A stretch of 64,000 nucleotides of DNA from Sambucus nigra (GCA_949130495.1 OX422221.1:25059917-25123916), one strand, 5' to 3'. Shown: positions 35,230-50,400, counted from the stretch's first letter. A program made the numbers and translations. Notes: generated by a model from the sequence alone, not told the origin.

Positions 35230-36008
35230 GAATCTTTTCTCCATCCTTCACATGAGTGTATTAAATATATCCAATTATCCATTTATCTTCTTCAAAATTT
35301 TGTAACCAATGCTGGATCGAAAAATTCTCACCCTCATGGTTTGAGCAACCCTCTCTTTCTTTCGAGATAAGACTTAGAGATCTTGAAACTCCAATATACC
35401 TCCAAACTTCTTGTTGTATTTTTTTCGAAAAATTTTGAGTGATTTTTTCTCGTTTTTTATGAATGATTTAGGAGAATCCATGACTTCATTATTTACAAAA
35501 CACATCCACTAATTCACATGCTCTGAAATATAAAGTGATGACACTCCTCAATTGGTTGTAATTGTTGAACATTAATATCCCACTTAAAAACATCATTTTG
35601 AAATTTCTTCAAGCGCCTTGTCTGTGAGAACTGTTGGAATTCTTTTTAGTGGACATCAGAACAGTATAATTTTTTTGTGGATTGTATTAAAATAGGAATA
35701 TAAACGATAATTTTGATCATTATTTTTGATCTTGACTTTTGTTGAAAATTTTCTTTTCTTGCCTAATGACTTAGGGATGAACCTAATTATAGGCTTTAAA
35801 TTCATGAACATGGAAGACGAAAGATACCTCCACATAATTTCATATTAGCAAGACATGAACCATGAACTTTTTAAACTTTTGAAATTGTAAATTAACTTTT
35901 ATATCTGAAAGTTAGGACCCATAGACGACCCAAAAAAATACATATTGACTAGTCTCGCCAAGTTTGGCCACAAATCTAACTCCCAATTAAGTAAACTAGC
36001 CCTATGAC

Positions 36009-37345
36009 CCCTAAGCTATACAAGTTTAGCCAATTCAACCATTTCCTTATTTTTTTTCGTTGAACTGGAATGCACCAATAGTTTAGGGACTATAGTGTAA
36101 AAAATTAAAAAAAAAATTAATTTCAAAATAGTTTAGAAGTTTTTTTTTTCTAATTTGAAGAATTACTCTCTTCTTTAATAAGAGCTAAACCTTGAAAAAA
36201 TTATCCCAAAAAATACATAAAAAACAGAGTTTTTTTTTTAATTTGTGTTTAAAGAAAAAAATGGGATAAAAGTACTATTTTTTCAAGTTTTATAATACCA
36301 ATTTTATTGTAATTTGGTTCAAGACTATGAGTGTAAAAAAATTAAATTTGAATTTTTTTTACGGTTGAAAAGAGTTTTGAAACATTAATTTTTTAAAGTT
36401 GAAGAATTACTCTGTTTTAAATAAGATTACATAGCTCCAAACTATATACAATTAATAAAAAAAAAAGAATGAATTTTTAAAATAAAAATCGAGTTTTAAA
36501 AAATAATTATAACGCCCATTTTATTGTAATTAAGTTTAGGGACTATAGGGGTAAGCAAAATTAAATCTGTTTTTTCTTTAATTTTAAAATTGTTTAAAAC
36601 TGTATTTTCTTTCAAAGTTGAAGAATTAGTTTCTTATTTAATAAGAGTTAAAACCTTCTAGATGTAGCCCAATTAATTTTTTTTAAATGAATTTAAAAAA
36701 ATCTTGGCTTTTCACTTAAAAAAAACTATAAACATTTCCCTAACGTTTTTTTATTATTTTCTTTACATTTTTCAATTGAAGGCGAGAGAAATGATAAAAA
36801 AAAAAATTATAATGATGGAGGGAAATGTTAAAAAAATTATAGGAAAAGGTAAAAAAAAACACAGATGTTTTAATAGAAAAACTGTAAATAGAAGAAATTT
36901 TTATTTGGGGATTGTTGCAACACCCATTTTTAACGATTTTTCTTCAAATTTTATTTCTTTACATAAAATTTTCTATTAAAACAAAAAAAAAATGGTAAAA
37001 ATATTTATTCGCGAAAATTTTAAAATTTTGCCTTCATAATTTATTAAAAAAAATTGAATGGGTGTTATAAAATTTGAAAAAAAAAATTGTATCCCATTAT
37101 TTTTAAACTCAAAAATTTTTTGAAAATAAAAAGTCAGTTTTTTTTTGGGCATACATTTCGAAGGTTTCAACTATTATTAAAAAACAGGCTAATTCTTCAA
37201 CTTTCCCCCCCCCCAAAAAAAGTCAAAACTATCTTAAAATTAATTAAAAAAAGAGATTTTAATTTTTTATCCCGATAGTTCAATAACTATTGGTACAAAT
37301 TAATATATCAGTTAATGGACTAAACTGGCCTAACTTTTATAGTTT
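36009..37345. mobile_element. Large foldback element in the OMT copy 3 promoter
   Basis: Same element at the same distance from the start codon as in copy 2, differing by homopolymer lengths and few substitutions. Confidence 0.65.
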
Positions 37346-37402
37346 ATGACGATGGAGTTTGTTTACTGCGCCCAATTTGTCATTTATTTGTTGAAAAATG
37401 TG

Positions 37403-37410
37403 TATAAATA
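37403..37410 (+). promoter_or_regulatory. TATA box candidate, OMT copy 3
   Basis: TATAAATA in the same position relative to the ATG (37,469) as in copy 2. The core promoter sequence of the two copies is nearly identical. Confidence 0.55.
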
Positions 37411-37468
37411 TATCTCCAAAAAATAATAAACATACCTATCATTGGCCAGTCTAAAAAGTAAACCATCC

Positions 37469-37881
37469 ATGGCAACATCTTCCCCAACAACCCCACACTC
37501 CAATGATGAAGAACAAAACTGCTCATATGCCATGCAACTAGTATCCTCAATCGCCCTGCCCATGGTCTTACACACAGCCATCCAACTCAACATTTTAGAC
37601 ACCATCTCCAAAGCAGGTCCCAATGCTCAAATCTCCCCATCTAACATAGCCACCCAGCTGGGATTTGTTGATAAAAATCCAACTTCACCAGCTATGATAG
37701 ATAGAATGCTAAGGTTGCTAGCCAGTTTTTCAGTTGTGACTTGTTCACTTGGCGGTGATGATGGTGTGACAAGAGTTTATGGGTTGGGTCCTGTGGGGAA
37801 GTATTTTGTTAAAAATGAGAATGGAGTTTCTTTGGGTCCTTTGATGGCTTTGCTTCAAGATAAAATCTTCATTGATAGCTG
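37469..37881 (+). CDS. OMT copy 3, exon 1
   Basis: ATG in context TCCATGGCA; ends AGC TG with donor GTTGGT (phase 2). Encodes [17 protein letters not shown] and the dimerisation helices through QDKIFIDSW. Confidence 0.92.
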
Positions 37882-38167
37882 GTTGGTTTTTTTTTCTCTC
37901 TCTCTCTGCATTTGTCATTTTATTTGTTTTTTGGAATGGACCCTGATTTGATTTCGTCAATATTTGGCCACACAAAATATTTTCAAATCTTGTGATCTTT
38001 TATTTCACCCTTTTTAGCTAGTCAGAGCCCTTGCTCTAAATTTGGGTAATAAATAAAGAAATTAATATACACACACAATAATGAATATTTGTGTGTGTGT
38101 GTGTGTTTAAATATCGTACACAAAAAAACACTAAATCATTTTTTTAATCCGCCCATGAGGTCCTCCT

Positions 38168-38224
<57 letters not shown>

Positions 38225-38358
38225 TAGCGGATACCCGTGCCGAGGGCACGGTGATAAATTTACCCCGTGATAAAACCCGACCCATAAAAAAATTAAAATT
38301 AAAATAAAAAAAATGGTCAAAAAAATCCATATCTATTTATTAAAAAAAAAATATTTAT

Positions 38359-38417
<59 letters not shown>

Positions 38418-41400
38418 ACCTTTTAGCATGACATTTCATGCATGGGGATGAAATGTCAAAAATATCATACATGTCTTTTTGACATCCCCATATGCTATCT
38501 TATTATATGGATATATATACACTGGGTTATACCCGTGCCGATGGTACGATTATAAAGTTGCTCACAATTATTTTTTGTTATGGCATACTCACCCTCTTAG
38601 GTATGGTATTTAACACTTTAAGAATAACTTCAAAATACCAATCACAAGTTACGTTACACACCTTTTGTAACATTCTCTAGCTACACGTTTTATAACATTA
38701 CTTGTCACGTTTTGCCCATGTCGATTGCACACTGAAAATAATAATATCCGTACAATTCATTCACATATATGTGATTTGAAATGTCAAAATAAATGTAACA
38801 CAAGTCAATTTTCTTCCTAGCATATTAAAATGTTACAACATCTCCATAAATGATGATTTGCTTCGATTCCCCCTCTCCCAAAATAAAACATAATTCAAAA
38901 TCCAAACAACAATGTTTAAACATTGTAATCAAACTGTAGGAAATTATATTAAAAATTATGAGAGACATACTGCTTGACTGAGTTCTTCATTATAGGCATT
39001 ACATATTAAAAAATACTTAGCAATAACCATTTAAAATTTTAATAAATAAGTGCACGATGATTAATAGGCGATTTTTTTATATGTTCTTAAAACCTAATTA
39101 ATTTGATAGTCAGAGAGACCTTGGTCTAAATTTGGGCAACAATTGTTGAAATGAATTCAATTGCCTTAATCCAAAAATTATTTTCTACTTTTCTAGCACA
39201 TACCTTTTCTTATCATCAAGGAAAAAGTGTTGTTAATAATATATATTTAACAATTGCCTTTTTAATGTTGTGGATGTGATTGAGGGTTTCACTGTTCATC
39301 ATGGGGGACTATTGTATAATTTTGTCTTTAATCAAGTGACTAAAGTTCAATCCATTGATGACAACCACCCCCTGAACTTTTGTGAATCTTTTTAATATAT
39401 TACGCGTAGTTTGTTTTTTTCTGAAGTTAAGAGCAAATAATGTGCTTTTGGGTTATTTTCACTTGAGGTCCATTGGTTATGCATATTATATAGTTGGGTT
39501 CGGGTACATGATATCATAAATACTGAAACAAGTTATAAATAATTATCATCACAAATGTTAAAAAACATCATAAAAACTTCGTGATCATAATATGGAATTT
39601 TTTACACCCTAACCTCGTAATTTGCACAAAACATATGATCCCCAAAGTACAAATGACCATAACAATAACAAAACTTTATTTAAACAAAGTAGTAAACATT
39701 TTTACCTATGAAAATTAGTTTGAGATATGAGGGAATGTTAAGTGGGGACATAAGCTTATACATATTGTGTTGAGTTTATAGAAAATCATACACTCTGACA
39801 CACTCGCACACAATATTATACATTTCATGTTGTGATGTTTTATTGTACTATTTGAAAGAAGTTTCCAAATTCTTGAATACAAGCGATGTTAACATTGTGT
39901 ATCAACTATGGAATTTACATTATTTTTCCCCAGGCAACAATAATTGTTGTGTAGCTTCATTAAAGATTAGGCACACTATAATATTAAATTTTTTGCCGTA
40001 GTTTTACTTGAAGTTGTAAATACTCTAATTTTCATTCATCTGATCATTTCTAGGTACCAACTAAACGATTCTCTCGCTGAAGGAGACATTCCATTTGACA
40101 GGGTCCATGGCACACATTCATTTGAATACCTCGGCCAAGACCCCAGGTACAATGAGGTTTTTAACAATGCCATGATAAACCACACAACTTTGGTCATCAA
40201 GAAAATGTTGGAGTGCTACAGTGGTTTTGAAAACCTCAAACGGGTAGTTGATGTTGGAGGCGGTCTTGGAGTTACTCTCAACTTGATCACCTCAAAATAC
40301 CCCACCATTGCAGGAATTAACTTCGACTTGCCACATGTTATACGACATGCCCCACCTTATCCTGGTATGACATACTCACTTGATCATAAATTAATAGTCG
40401 TATTAATAGCCGTGTTTCTAAAAAGTATTATATAAAGCTAGGTGACATTTGTTACTCATCCGAACCTAGAAATATTACACTGTTACTAAAACATATTATA
40501 TATATGACTTGCATTAAAAGCTTTTCATCATTTTTAGGAGAATAAATTAGGAAAGTAAGAACCTTTCTTATAATTTTTTACTTTCAGTGGCTACTATTAA
40601 TTTTGGACAGAAGGAGTAATTTATTAGTTCTTTTCCTATTTCTTGTGTTGAATATTATTTTTTAAGTTTGACCAAATTGGAAAGTTTAGAAATGAGCGAA
40701 CTACCTTTTTAACATTGAAATTGAGAAGACTACTTTGTGTTGATTAAATGATCATAAAAAATTGAGATGGAGGTTTAGTCGGGTAGTTTGACCTTGGGTA
40801 TATTAGAGGAAGACGAAAGAGTAACACACAAAAAGACCATAGGAAGGTCAGGTAGGAAGGATGTAAACACATTTTTCCTGAAGAATTGGAAATATATATA
40901 AAAAAACTTCCTTTGCAATTAGAAAGATGAGGTATAATATGCCTTACCTCTTGAAAAATAGCAATACAAATATGGTATGAACGTAGAATATGAATTAAAC
41001 ACTCATAACTCCTCATTAATATTTGATTAGGTTCAATGAAGGATCGTATCATTCTAAGAAGGAAACGTTGTTAGGCAGGGATTCTCATAAAGGAACAACG
41101 ATAAAACTAGGAAATACCTATTCTAATTATGACACAAGTTCGTTATTCGAAATGCAAATTAAAATAATAAAGTAATTTAAAAATAACCGCCCTTTCCTCT
41201 CACTATCCGGGCCAAAGGTTCTTAAAAGCGTGAGGCGTGATCAAGACGTGTAGAGGTCAAGCTTTGAGAGCCTGGGCATAAAAAGGCGTTTTCCTTTTTT
41301 TATTATTTCAATTATTCTAAGACTATTAATATGAAAAAAATAATACATACCTTAAGTTTGAAAATATATTTGTATGTTTGGTAGCCATTTTTCTAATGTG

Positions 41401-44400
41401 CATGCTCCATACTCAATACACAAAATGAATTTCTCAACATTTAATAAGCAATCTACAAAATATATTTTTCATCATTCAATAATCAATATACACAATGTAT
41501 TTTTCATCATTCAATAATAAATACAAAGTGATTCAATATAATAAATGCATTTTTCACCTTTCAAGTGAAATCGATAGTCTTTTGGTCAGAATTCGATGGA
41601 CCAGGTTAGTTTGTTTTTTTGGATGAGCGGTAGAAAGGTTTGGGATATTGTTTGCCTTTTAATTATTTTGGGTGAGATATTAGTCCGGTTTGTAAAAAAG
41701 AGGTTATTAAAAGTCGATATCATTTCACTAAATCTTTTTTTCAAAAGAAATAGTGCCTTAAGCCATTTACTAAGAATAAGGCATTTCTGCCAAACTTCAA
41801 GCCTAGGTGTACCGTTTAAAACACTAGTCAGGCCACAAGGTGCACCGTTAGAACACTGGCTAGGCCCCCAAGGTGAGACATTGTGTGCACATAAAAAACA
41901 CACTTATGATGTAGAATTATCTTCCTTAAGATTAACTTTAGTGAAGTAGATATATTCAAAACCATCTATGGTTTTCGAAAAAAATAGGCTCAATCCTATA
42001 TAGAACACATATAAGGCTTGGACTTTTAATACACAACGTTTAAAGAGCATAATAACGGTTGTTCTTAGTACAAGTGATATAAAGAACAAATTTAACCTCT
42101 TTACTTATGAGATCATTCTAAATTCATTTAGTCACTCTATCTGAAGCTATAAGATTTGGAATCACTTTTTTTTTCTTTTCTTTTTAACTAGACCAAAAAC
42201 TTCATTCTTCATTGAATTAGAATGTAGCTCCTAAGGTGGAGAATTTGTAGGGAGATAATTAATCTCTATTTGTCTACCAATTTTTACCCAATAATAACAT
42301 AATTTAAGAGAGCTTCCTAATTAGTGACATTATTAGTCTTTATCGCCATATGGAGAGAGATGTGATGAGCAAGCATAATCCACCATCAATAAGAGGTTTG
42401 GAGGAATTATTTCGGTAGAAGCAATCTTTTTTCCCATTGTTAGCGATATTAATAATGCAAGATCATGAGCTTTCAATATTAATTTTGTATATTTATTTCT
42501 ATTTATTCATTTTGATTGGAGAGCCTTTTGGATTGTCAAACAAGATGCCAAGCTCGAGTGACATCATAAATGACATCACCCAATCCACAACATTCCCTTG
42601 CACCTACAAGAGGGATTGTTTCTTGCCTTTTTATTGTACCTGTTATTATTACTTTGATAATGAATGTAAATTGGAGAGAGTTTCCACATATCAAATGTTG
42701 TTATTGTTATTGAGAGTTTTCTCTGAATCGATTCTACCCTATACTTCAAATTGGTTCCAAAACAATGTTCACTCTTGGGATGGCATTCTTAGATGACAAC
42801 GATTTGGGTTCAATATCTATAAAGAGAATTTCGGTGCACAATTTAACCTAGGCCTCGTAACCCTTCAAATCTAATGCAATCATGCCAACACAGAACCATC
42901 AATTCTGATTGCCAAGTGCTTTTCTTGTGTACACCAAGTCTAACTTAAGACATCGACGAATCTGTTCATAGCACAATCATTCACCCTCCATTATGCAAAA
43001 CAAAGAGTCCAACGAAAATCCTAGTTCAAATAATGTGCATCCCATATCTAAGCATCCCGCCTGACTTCTGGCCAATGAAAAGTTCAAATCCAGGGGATTC
43101 CTTTGAACAATCTAAAGATTACACCCTCTCCTTACAGAGTTACTGTTACAAGAAGTGTCCCTCAAATATTTCAGAAATGTCTTTTACAGAATAGATACAC
43201 GAGCTATATATAGGCCTTTATTACATAACAACCTAACAAACTTACTAACCGCTAACCCCACATGGCATAAGTCGTCCACTCATGTGTGTCCCATTGTCAC
43301 AATCAATTAACAGCCACATATTCCGACAATTCTCCTCCTTGGTTGTATAATCAAGACTTCAATCCAAATACTGGTTTCTTTCAAGTTCCTTGTCTCACAT
43401 CGTGATCTGAAGAAAGTTTTGACAATGTCTTAACTTCGTTGTTGGTTAGGCCTTTATCAGCATATCTGAAGGATTATCCTCAGTTGGAACTTTTCCAGCT
43501 TCACAGCTCTCGCTGAGATGACGGGACGAATAAGTTTGGAACTTTCATGGTACATTTGATTTTTACTCAGGTGCAAGGCAGTTTCACTATCATTGAGTAC
43601 CATCACCGAGTCTTGTACCACACCAAGTTCAGATGCCAAACCTTTGAACCATATTTCATCCTTAATAGCCTCAGTACATGCTATATATTTTACCTCAGTT
43701 GTGGAAAGAGCCACAACGGACTGTAACGAGGCTTTCCACCTGACAGTGAAATACATAACCTGTTTGTTATCTCCCGCTATCTAAATCTCTTACTTAGTGA
43801 GAATCTAAAAAAATAATTAATCCTTTCTTAATACTTGAATCATTCCCATATAGCAAACCGACTCCAGAAGTCTCTTAAACTTATCTTAGTGTCCATTTTA
43901 TAACTTTCCAGGGCTCAATATACCTGCTAACCACAATTACACCACGCTTGAATAAGGCACTTTTGATGTGTATTCCCATCAGTCGTAGGAGCACAATCTT
44001 TCAACGTTTGGAAGTTTGAAATGTTGTGATATCGAAGTGCTTATTGGCTTAACATCCTTAAAACTGTTAAGGATATTAGATATCATGCACAACCCCACGT
44101 TGGAAATAAGTTTGAAAAAAACTCATCAGTTAAGTTTGAGAAAGGCATGCATACAATTAACAGCAAATAGAAAAAGTCATGAGGAGGTTATTCACATGTG
44201 CGATTAAAAAGGGGCTTACCTTGTGTTTCTCCTTTGATGTAGGAACAACTCTTTATAACAGCTATATTGTTTTATGTTTGTAAACCGTAGGGCTTGTTTT
44301 GCTGCTATATAAAGGCAGCCTTGACTTCAATAAAATACTAAGAAGAGTTACAGAAACTGAGTATTGAGTTATTAAATTTTACATGGTATCAGAGCGGTAA

Positions 44401-47400
44401 AGCTCTCACGAGTGATCCCGATCCTGATATTCCGTTTTTCCGGCGGCGGTAGTTACCATTTTATTGCTACCGTCCGCAGGAGACAAAACTTTGCCTATTA
44501 AACTTAGCCACTTCTCCATTCTCAGGCCCACTCCTTTCTGTACCACCAGGTTAGATTGATTGTCGATGGTCTGAAATCTGTTGGTACTGGAAATTTAAAA
44601 GTTCCTGATGTTCAACGCATCTTGAAAGCAAAGACGATGACCGCAGCGAGTATGGCCCCAACTGGTGGACTTTAGCTTGTACATGTCAAAGACGAATCTT
44701 CATTGATCCGCATCAAGAAAGAAAATGGGAAATGTGTTCAGAAATAGTGCACAAGGTTTTACTATGTATTAAGGTTCTGGTTCTCAGGTTCTCATTAGTT
44801 AATAAACTGCAGAGACGTCTCCCATTGCTGGTCATCATTACTCTTAACTCCATTCTTGTTTTAACTGCCAAAAAAAATGATTTGAAAACCATTTTGATAC
44901 CCAATTAAGAGAACATGTTTAAAAATAGATGGACCAAACTCTAATTTGTCAAATTCTGGCCCATTTGAGTTGAGTGATCTGACATAATACTGGAACAAAG
45001 TTTTTGAATGATACTCTTATCATTAAGAGTATACATTGTGTTTTTTTTATTTACCCAATACGCGAAATCAAGATTTTTTGAAGAAACTAATATGGGTATC
45101 CACTAAACATTTTTGTTTTCTCATTTTCAAACAAAAAAAAACTTTTTTGGGGGGAACTTGACCTGCATTGAATACATGATCATGTACTCTGTTAGCATGT
45201 TCCACAAATTCGTTAGAGCCTCTGAATCCATTGTGATCAAGCTCATTTTTGCCCAAAAGGCTCTTTACAGGTGTCGGTCCAGCCAAAACCGATAATTAAG
45301 TCTCTGAATCAATTTTGATCAAGCTCATTACGGTGTAAGAGACCTCATTATTTTTTTATTAAGCTGAGTATCATACCCTTGCATCTACCGTGGCGGAAAT
45401 CAATGGGTTTTGTTTATTCTCAAGGTTTTTGGTGATAGTGGAGATCTTTTCACTTGGTTTGATCGCACTCATAACAATACTTTAGTTAACTCAACAATAT
45501 TTAGAATCTACTTTTTGGAAATTTTCAAGGTTTTTTGTGATAGTGGAGATCTTTTCACTTGGTTTGATCGCACTGCCAAACCATAGTCAACTTGGTAATT
45601 TTAGAATCTACAGTTTGGAAGACTCCAACTAGCTGCTCTCCTTCTTCTTAGCTCACTATAGTTCGAGAGACTTTATCAATGGTGTCACAAAGATTTTGGT
45701 TTCAAGCTCAACTTTTAATCAAGCTTAGTGTGTCCATTCTGCCTACACTGCGCTTGAGGGGGGATGTTAAGGATATTAGATATCATGCATAGCCCCACGT
45801 TGGAAATAAGTTTGAAAAAAAGTCATCAGTTAAGTTTGAGAAAGGCATGCATACAGTTAACAACAAATAGAAAAAGTCATCAGGAGGTTATTCACATGTG
45901 CTATTAAAAAGGGGCTTACCTTGTGTTTCTCCTTTGATGTAGGAACAACTCTTTATAACAGCTATATTGTTTTAAGTTTGTAAACCGTAGGGCTTGTTTT
46001 GCTGCTATATAAAGGCAGCCTTGACTTCAATAAAATACTAAGAAGAGTTACAGAAACTGAGTATTGAGTTATTAAATTCTACAAAAACAAAATCTTTCTT
46101 AAGTATACACACTTATTCTTCTTTCCCTCTCAACACAAAACCCAATGGTTGACTCATGTAGATTTTCTCTTCCAATTTACCATGTAGAGACGTAGTCTTA
46201 ACATCCATTTGTTCTAACTTAAGGCTCTGAGTTGCTACCAAAGCCAATAACCTTCGCCCTATGTGAACCTCTTTTCCACAAGCGTAACACTGTACCCCAT
46301 ATTTTCACTTAAAACCGCATTTTCACCCTACAATCTTTTGCTTAGCAGGCTGGTCAACTAGAATTCAGGTTTTATTTTTATGTGGGGAATTAATTTAAGC
46401 GTCTATAGTAAAAAAAAAATTCAAAAGAGGATTAGTCAGCTTCTATAGTAGCTATCCATTTTTCTTTATCTTTTGTACTTGTTACTTCCTTATAAAAACT
46501 TGGTTCTTCATCAATTATTTCTGAAACATTCAAGGAAAAAGAGAATGTGTCAGCATAACCATATCTGTTAGGTGATTTTACCTATCTCTTTTGTCTATCC
46601 TTTTCTAAACAATAAGTATTCAATAAACTATTATGATCTAGCTGAACTTCAGATTCACAATGATCTTTTGATGGTTGTTGATCATTAGAATCAGTTTTCG
46701 TGTTCCCTTATTGCTCCACCTCAAACTCCAGTCTATCACTTGTGTGTCTACTTCTACAACTTTTCCTGTTTCGCCTCTCATATCATCTTTGTACATCTCA
46801 TTTTCTCTGAATATAATATCCCTGCAAGTGAAAGTCCCTGGATTTTCAGAATACAGACTCCAGACCTTGTATCCTCTCACTCCATGTAGATACCCTATAA
46901 AAACACACTTTATAACTCAATGATCAAGCTTTCCCTGCTTTTTGTGTACAATGCAATGGACCTAAAAAGTCTCAAGTTTTCATATTTCGCAGGCTCATTG
47001 GAACCCGATTCCAATGGAATTTTGAAGTCAATAGTAGATGAAGGCATCTATTGATCAAATAACAGGCAGTCTCCTTTTGCCCAAAACACCTTCGGCAAAC
47101 CATAGTGTAAAAACATATACCTCACTCTTTCCATAATTGTCATATTCATTCTCTCAACTAGTCCATTTGGTTGAGGTGTACCTGTTATTGACAAATGTCT
47201 GATGAGTCCTTCTTTCTTAGTATTTAGTGAAAATATCATATCAAAATTCCCAAAGAACAAAAAACTCCCCACGACATTCTTCTCCCTCAAACCAACCTCA
47301 TTCCTCCTCAACCTATCCACAACAACAACACCCAAGTGGAAAAACTCTAAGAAACCAACCCTAGGCTTACGCAGTCCCCTTGTGGGCCTCTTTAAGGGTG

Positions 47401-50400
47401 ACCCCTCCCCTTAGGGTTTGGGTTCTAGGATCAAGCTGCCTAAGTTTTTATTTCTTGAGCGAATTTCTTCATTTTTAGGGCTGATTTCTTCATTTTGACA
47501 TTTGCCTAGACAAATTTGGCCAACCAAACGGACCCTTAGTTGTTTATCTATTTGGGTAGAAAAAGACACTTAGCACTCGTGGTCGTATCCTTTAGGTCAC
47601 GAATCTTCTTACCGGTGTCTTGATATCATTGACCTGTTGCATGTTCTGGTAGACTAAATTCTTTGTCATGTGTCCATGGTGGTGTATACCACAGTACAAA
47701 AGACCTTTTGTTAATCTCAAGATGTTTTTGTGTTAATTATCTAATTTTTTTTTAACAACACTGATATTTTATTAAGTGCAGAAAAATGATACTTGATACA
47801 TGATCGTGACTTAGCTACTTATATACAAAAGTCCAACGAATATGTCTCCTAACTGTCCCTAGAAACAAGCTAAATTATAAGCCATCCCATTAGTATAGGA
47901 GGAAAGTTTGAAACATTCAACATTCTGCAAATAAACACATGCATGATTATAACAGTAGGTATGACTATTGCATCAAATATCTTGTATCAGGTAGCTCCAC
48001 ATCTGTAGCTTTTATGTGGGTCCATTGGAGTTCTAGTTTGGCCGAGATTTAAGCCAAAGCATGCAGCTGGGTCAAGTTGGTTCCTTATATTTTTCAGGAA
48101 AATGATATTGGAACCGAAAAAATTACCGAAAGTGGAGATACCGAATTACGTGACGGGCTTCTATTGGTTAGTCTGTGGGGTCCGCACCAGCGGGTTCAAA
48201 GAACCAACCAATAACACGCCTCCATGTGTCATTTCAGTAAAAAATTATGTCAAAAATTCAGTTACAATAGAAGGACTCTATTTTTCAATACTCCCCCCAC
48301 AAGTGAAGGTGGGGTGCATACCACACACCAAACTTGTTTCGAAGACACAGTACTATTCTCATTAATTCAAAAATAACACGCATGAACTTTTTTAAAGGCA
48401 TATCATTAGTAACCACACTTAGGTAGACACTTCATAGAAGGAGCTGGTTAATCTATTTTTTGGATAATACTCCCCCAGAAGTGAAGGTCGGGTGCAACGT
48501 ACACAACAAGATTGTCTCTAGGAAACTGAAATTGCTTGGTTGATAATGGTTTGGTTATGAGTGCGATCAAACCAAGTGAAAAGATTTCCACTATGACCAA
48601 AAACATTGAAAATTTTCAAACAGTAGATTCTAAAACTGCTGAGTTGACTAAGGGTTAGTTATGAATGCGATCAAACCGAGTGAAAAAATCTCCACTATCA
48701 CCCAAAACCTTGAAAATAATCGGAACCCATATGATTTCCGCCGCATTACATACAATAGCGCGATACTCAGCTTCATAAAAAAATATATAAGGTCTCTTGG
48801 ATAGTAATGAGCTTGATCAAAATTGATTCAGAGGCTTAATTATCGATTTTGGCTGGATCGACACTTGTGATGAGCCACTTGGGCCAAAATGAGCTCGATC
48901 ACAATGGATTCAGAGGCTCTATGCTTCGTAGGCTTGATCAAGATGGATTCAGTGTCAGTGAGTTTTCTTTAATGATGGTAGCAAGAAAGTCTATAAAAAA
49001 AATTTAATTAATTATTTTTTTTATACGAAAGAATATTGAGCGCGACATCAATGGATTCACATGTTCATATCTGAGATGGTAAGGACACAAAGGAATTCAC
49101 TATGAAGCTTTTGAATTTCTAGGCATCTTCAAAGGTTGACATATAGCCAAAGGATACTCTTAACAGCTCCAATCAGTTTTCCATGTAATATATCATGTTC
49201 ATCCCAACACACGTGTCTAGCTTCAATGTTGGTAACAAGAAAACCAACATACTTCGCACATGCACCAGGATTGCAAAAGCATCCTTCCTGTCACAGAGTG
49301 TACTCCTTAAATTGTGCCTGCTCTCATTATCACACCTTAATGCAAAAGCATATTCCTCTTAGCGATGTTGTATCACTTTTGTGTCGGGCGGACGGTAGCA
49401 ATAAATGGTGGCTACCATCGCCGGAGAAACGGTGTTACGTATGGACTACCAGGATCAGTAATAATACTCACGAGAGTTTTATTGCTCTGATACCATGTAG
49501 AAGTTTAAGATTATAAAAGAAGGAATAACAACACTGGTATTTTATTAAGTGCATAAAATGATACTTTGTTTTATTATTTATTCAAAGAACATTACATCTA
49601 AAACACGATCAGGTTCTTTACATTTTCAGAATTTATATTTTCTGTAAGACATAGCTAGACGTGATGTGATGCTCGTATAACATGCTTCTTCTGAATTGAA
49701 ACTTTTCTTCTGGATGGTCTTTAATAATTTTAAGTCCCTCTTTATTAACAAGGTATTTGACTGCTAAATGATAAAAAAATATGTTGCCTTCATGAAAAGT
49801 GTTTAGCACCTCAATAGATGAGGGGTTATGAGCGAGGCTTCTATATTTGTAATTGGATTCAGTATGCAGTTCACCATGTGCCACTTAAGTATTATTTAAT
49901 TTAGTTTGTTGAAACAGAGGAATATACTTTAGATTCTGTACTTTTAGGACTTAAAATAATATTGATTATGGATATAGGACAACAAACATTTCGTTTTCAT
50001 TTTTAGTCCCTAATTTCAAATTAAAGGGACATGTGGCATGCTGTGATTGGTTGACCTTTTGTGAATATAGGTCCGCACTAGCTTAGTCCTTTAAAATAGC
50101 TAAATATCTCAACACCCTTATTTAGTGCTATAATAATATATGACAATAGAGAATGACAAAGGTTGCAATGCAGGTGTGGAACATGTTAGGGGAGATATGT
50201 TTGAAAGTGTTCCTAGTGGAGATGCCATTTTTATGAAGGTAATTTTAAATCCTGCACTAACAAGCTCTTAGGTTGTGTTTAATAGGGTTCATTCGAAACA
50301 ATTTACAAGGCAAATAAGATTCTTGAGACTTCCGAACCTTTTGGTGTCTTTATTTGCATGTATATACATTGGAAATGTTTTCAAACTTACACCATGGTAC

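Noticed and set aside
44385..44396. TGGTATCAGAGC as part of a tRNA gene
   Set aside because: It is the retrotransposon primer-binding site. No cloverleaf or A/B boxes surround it.
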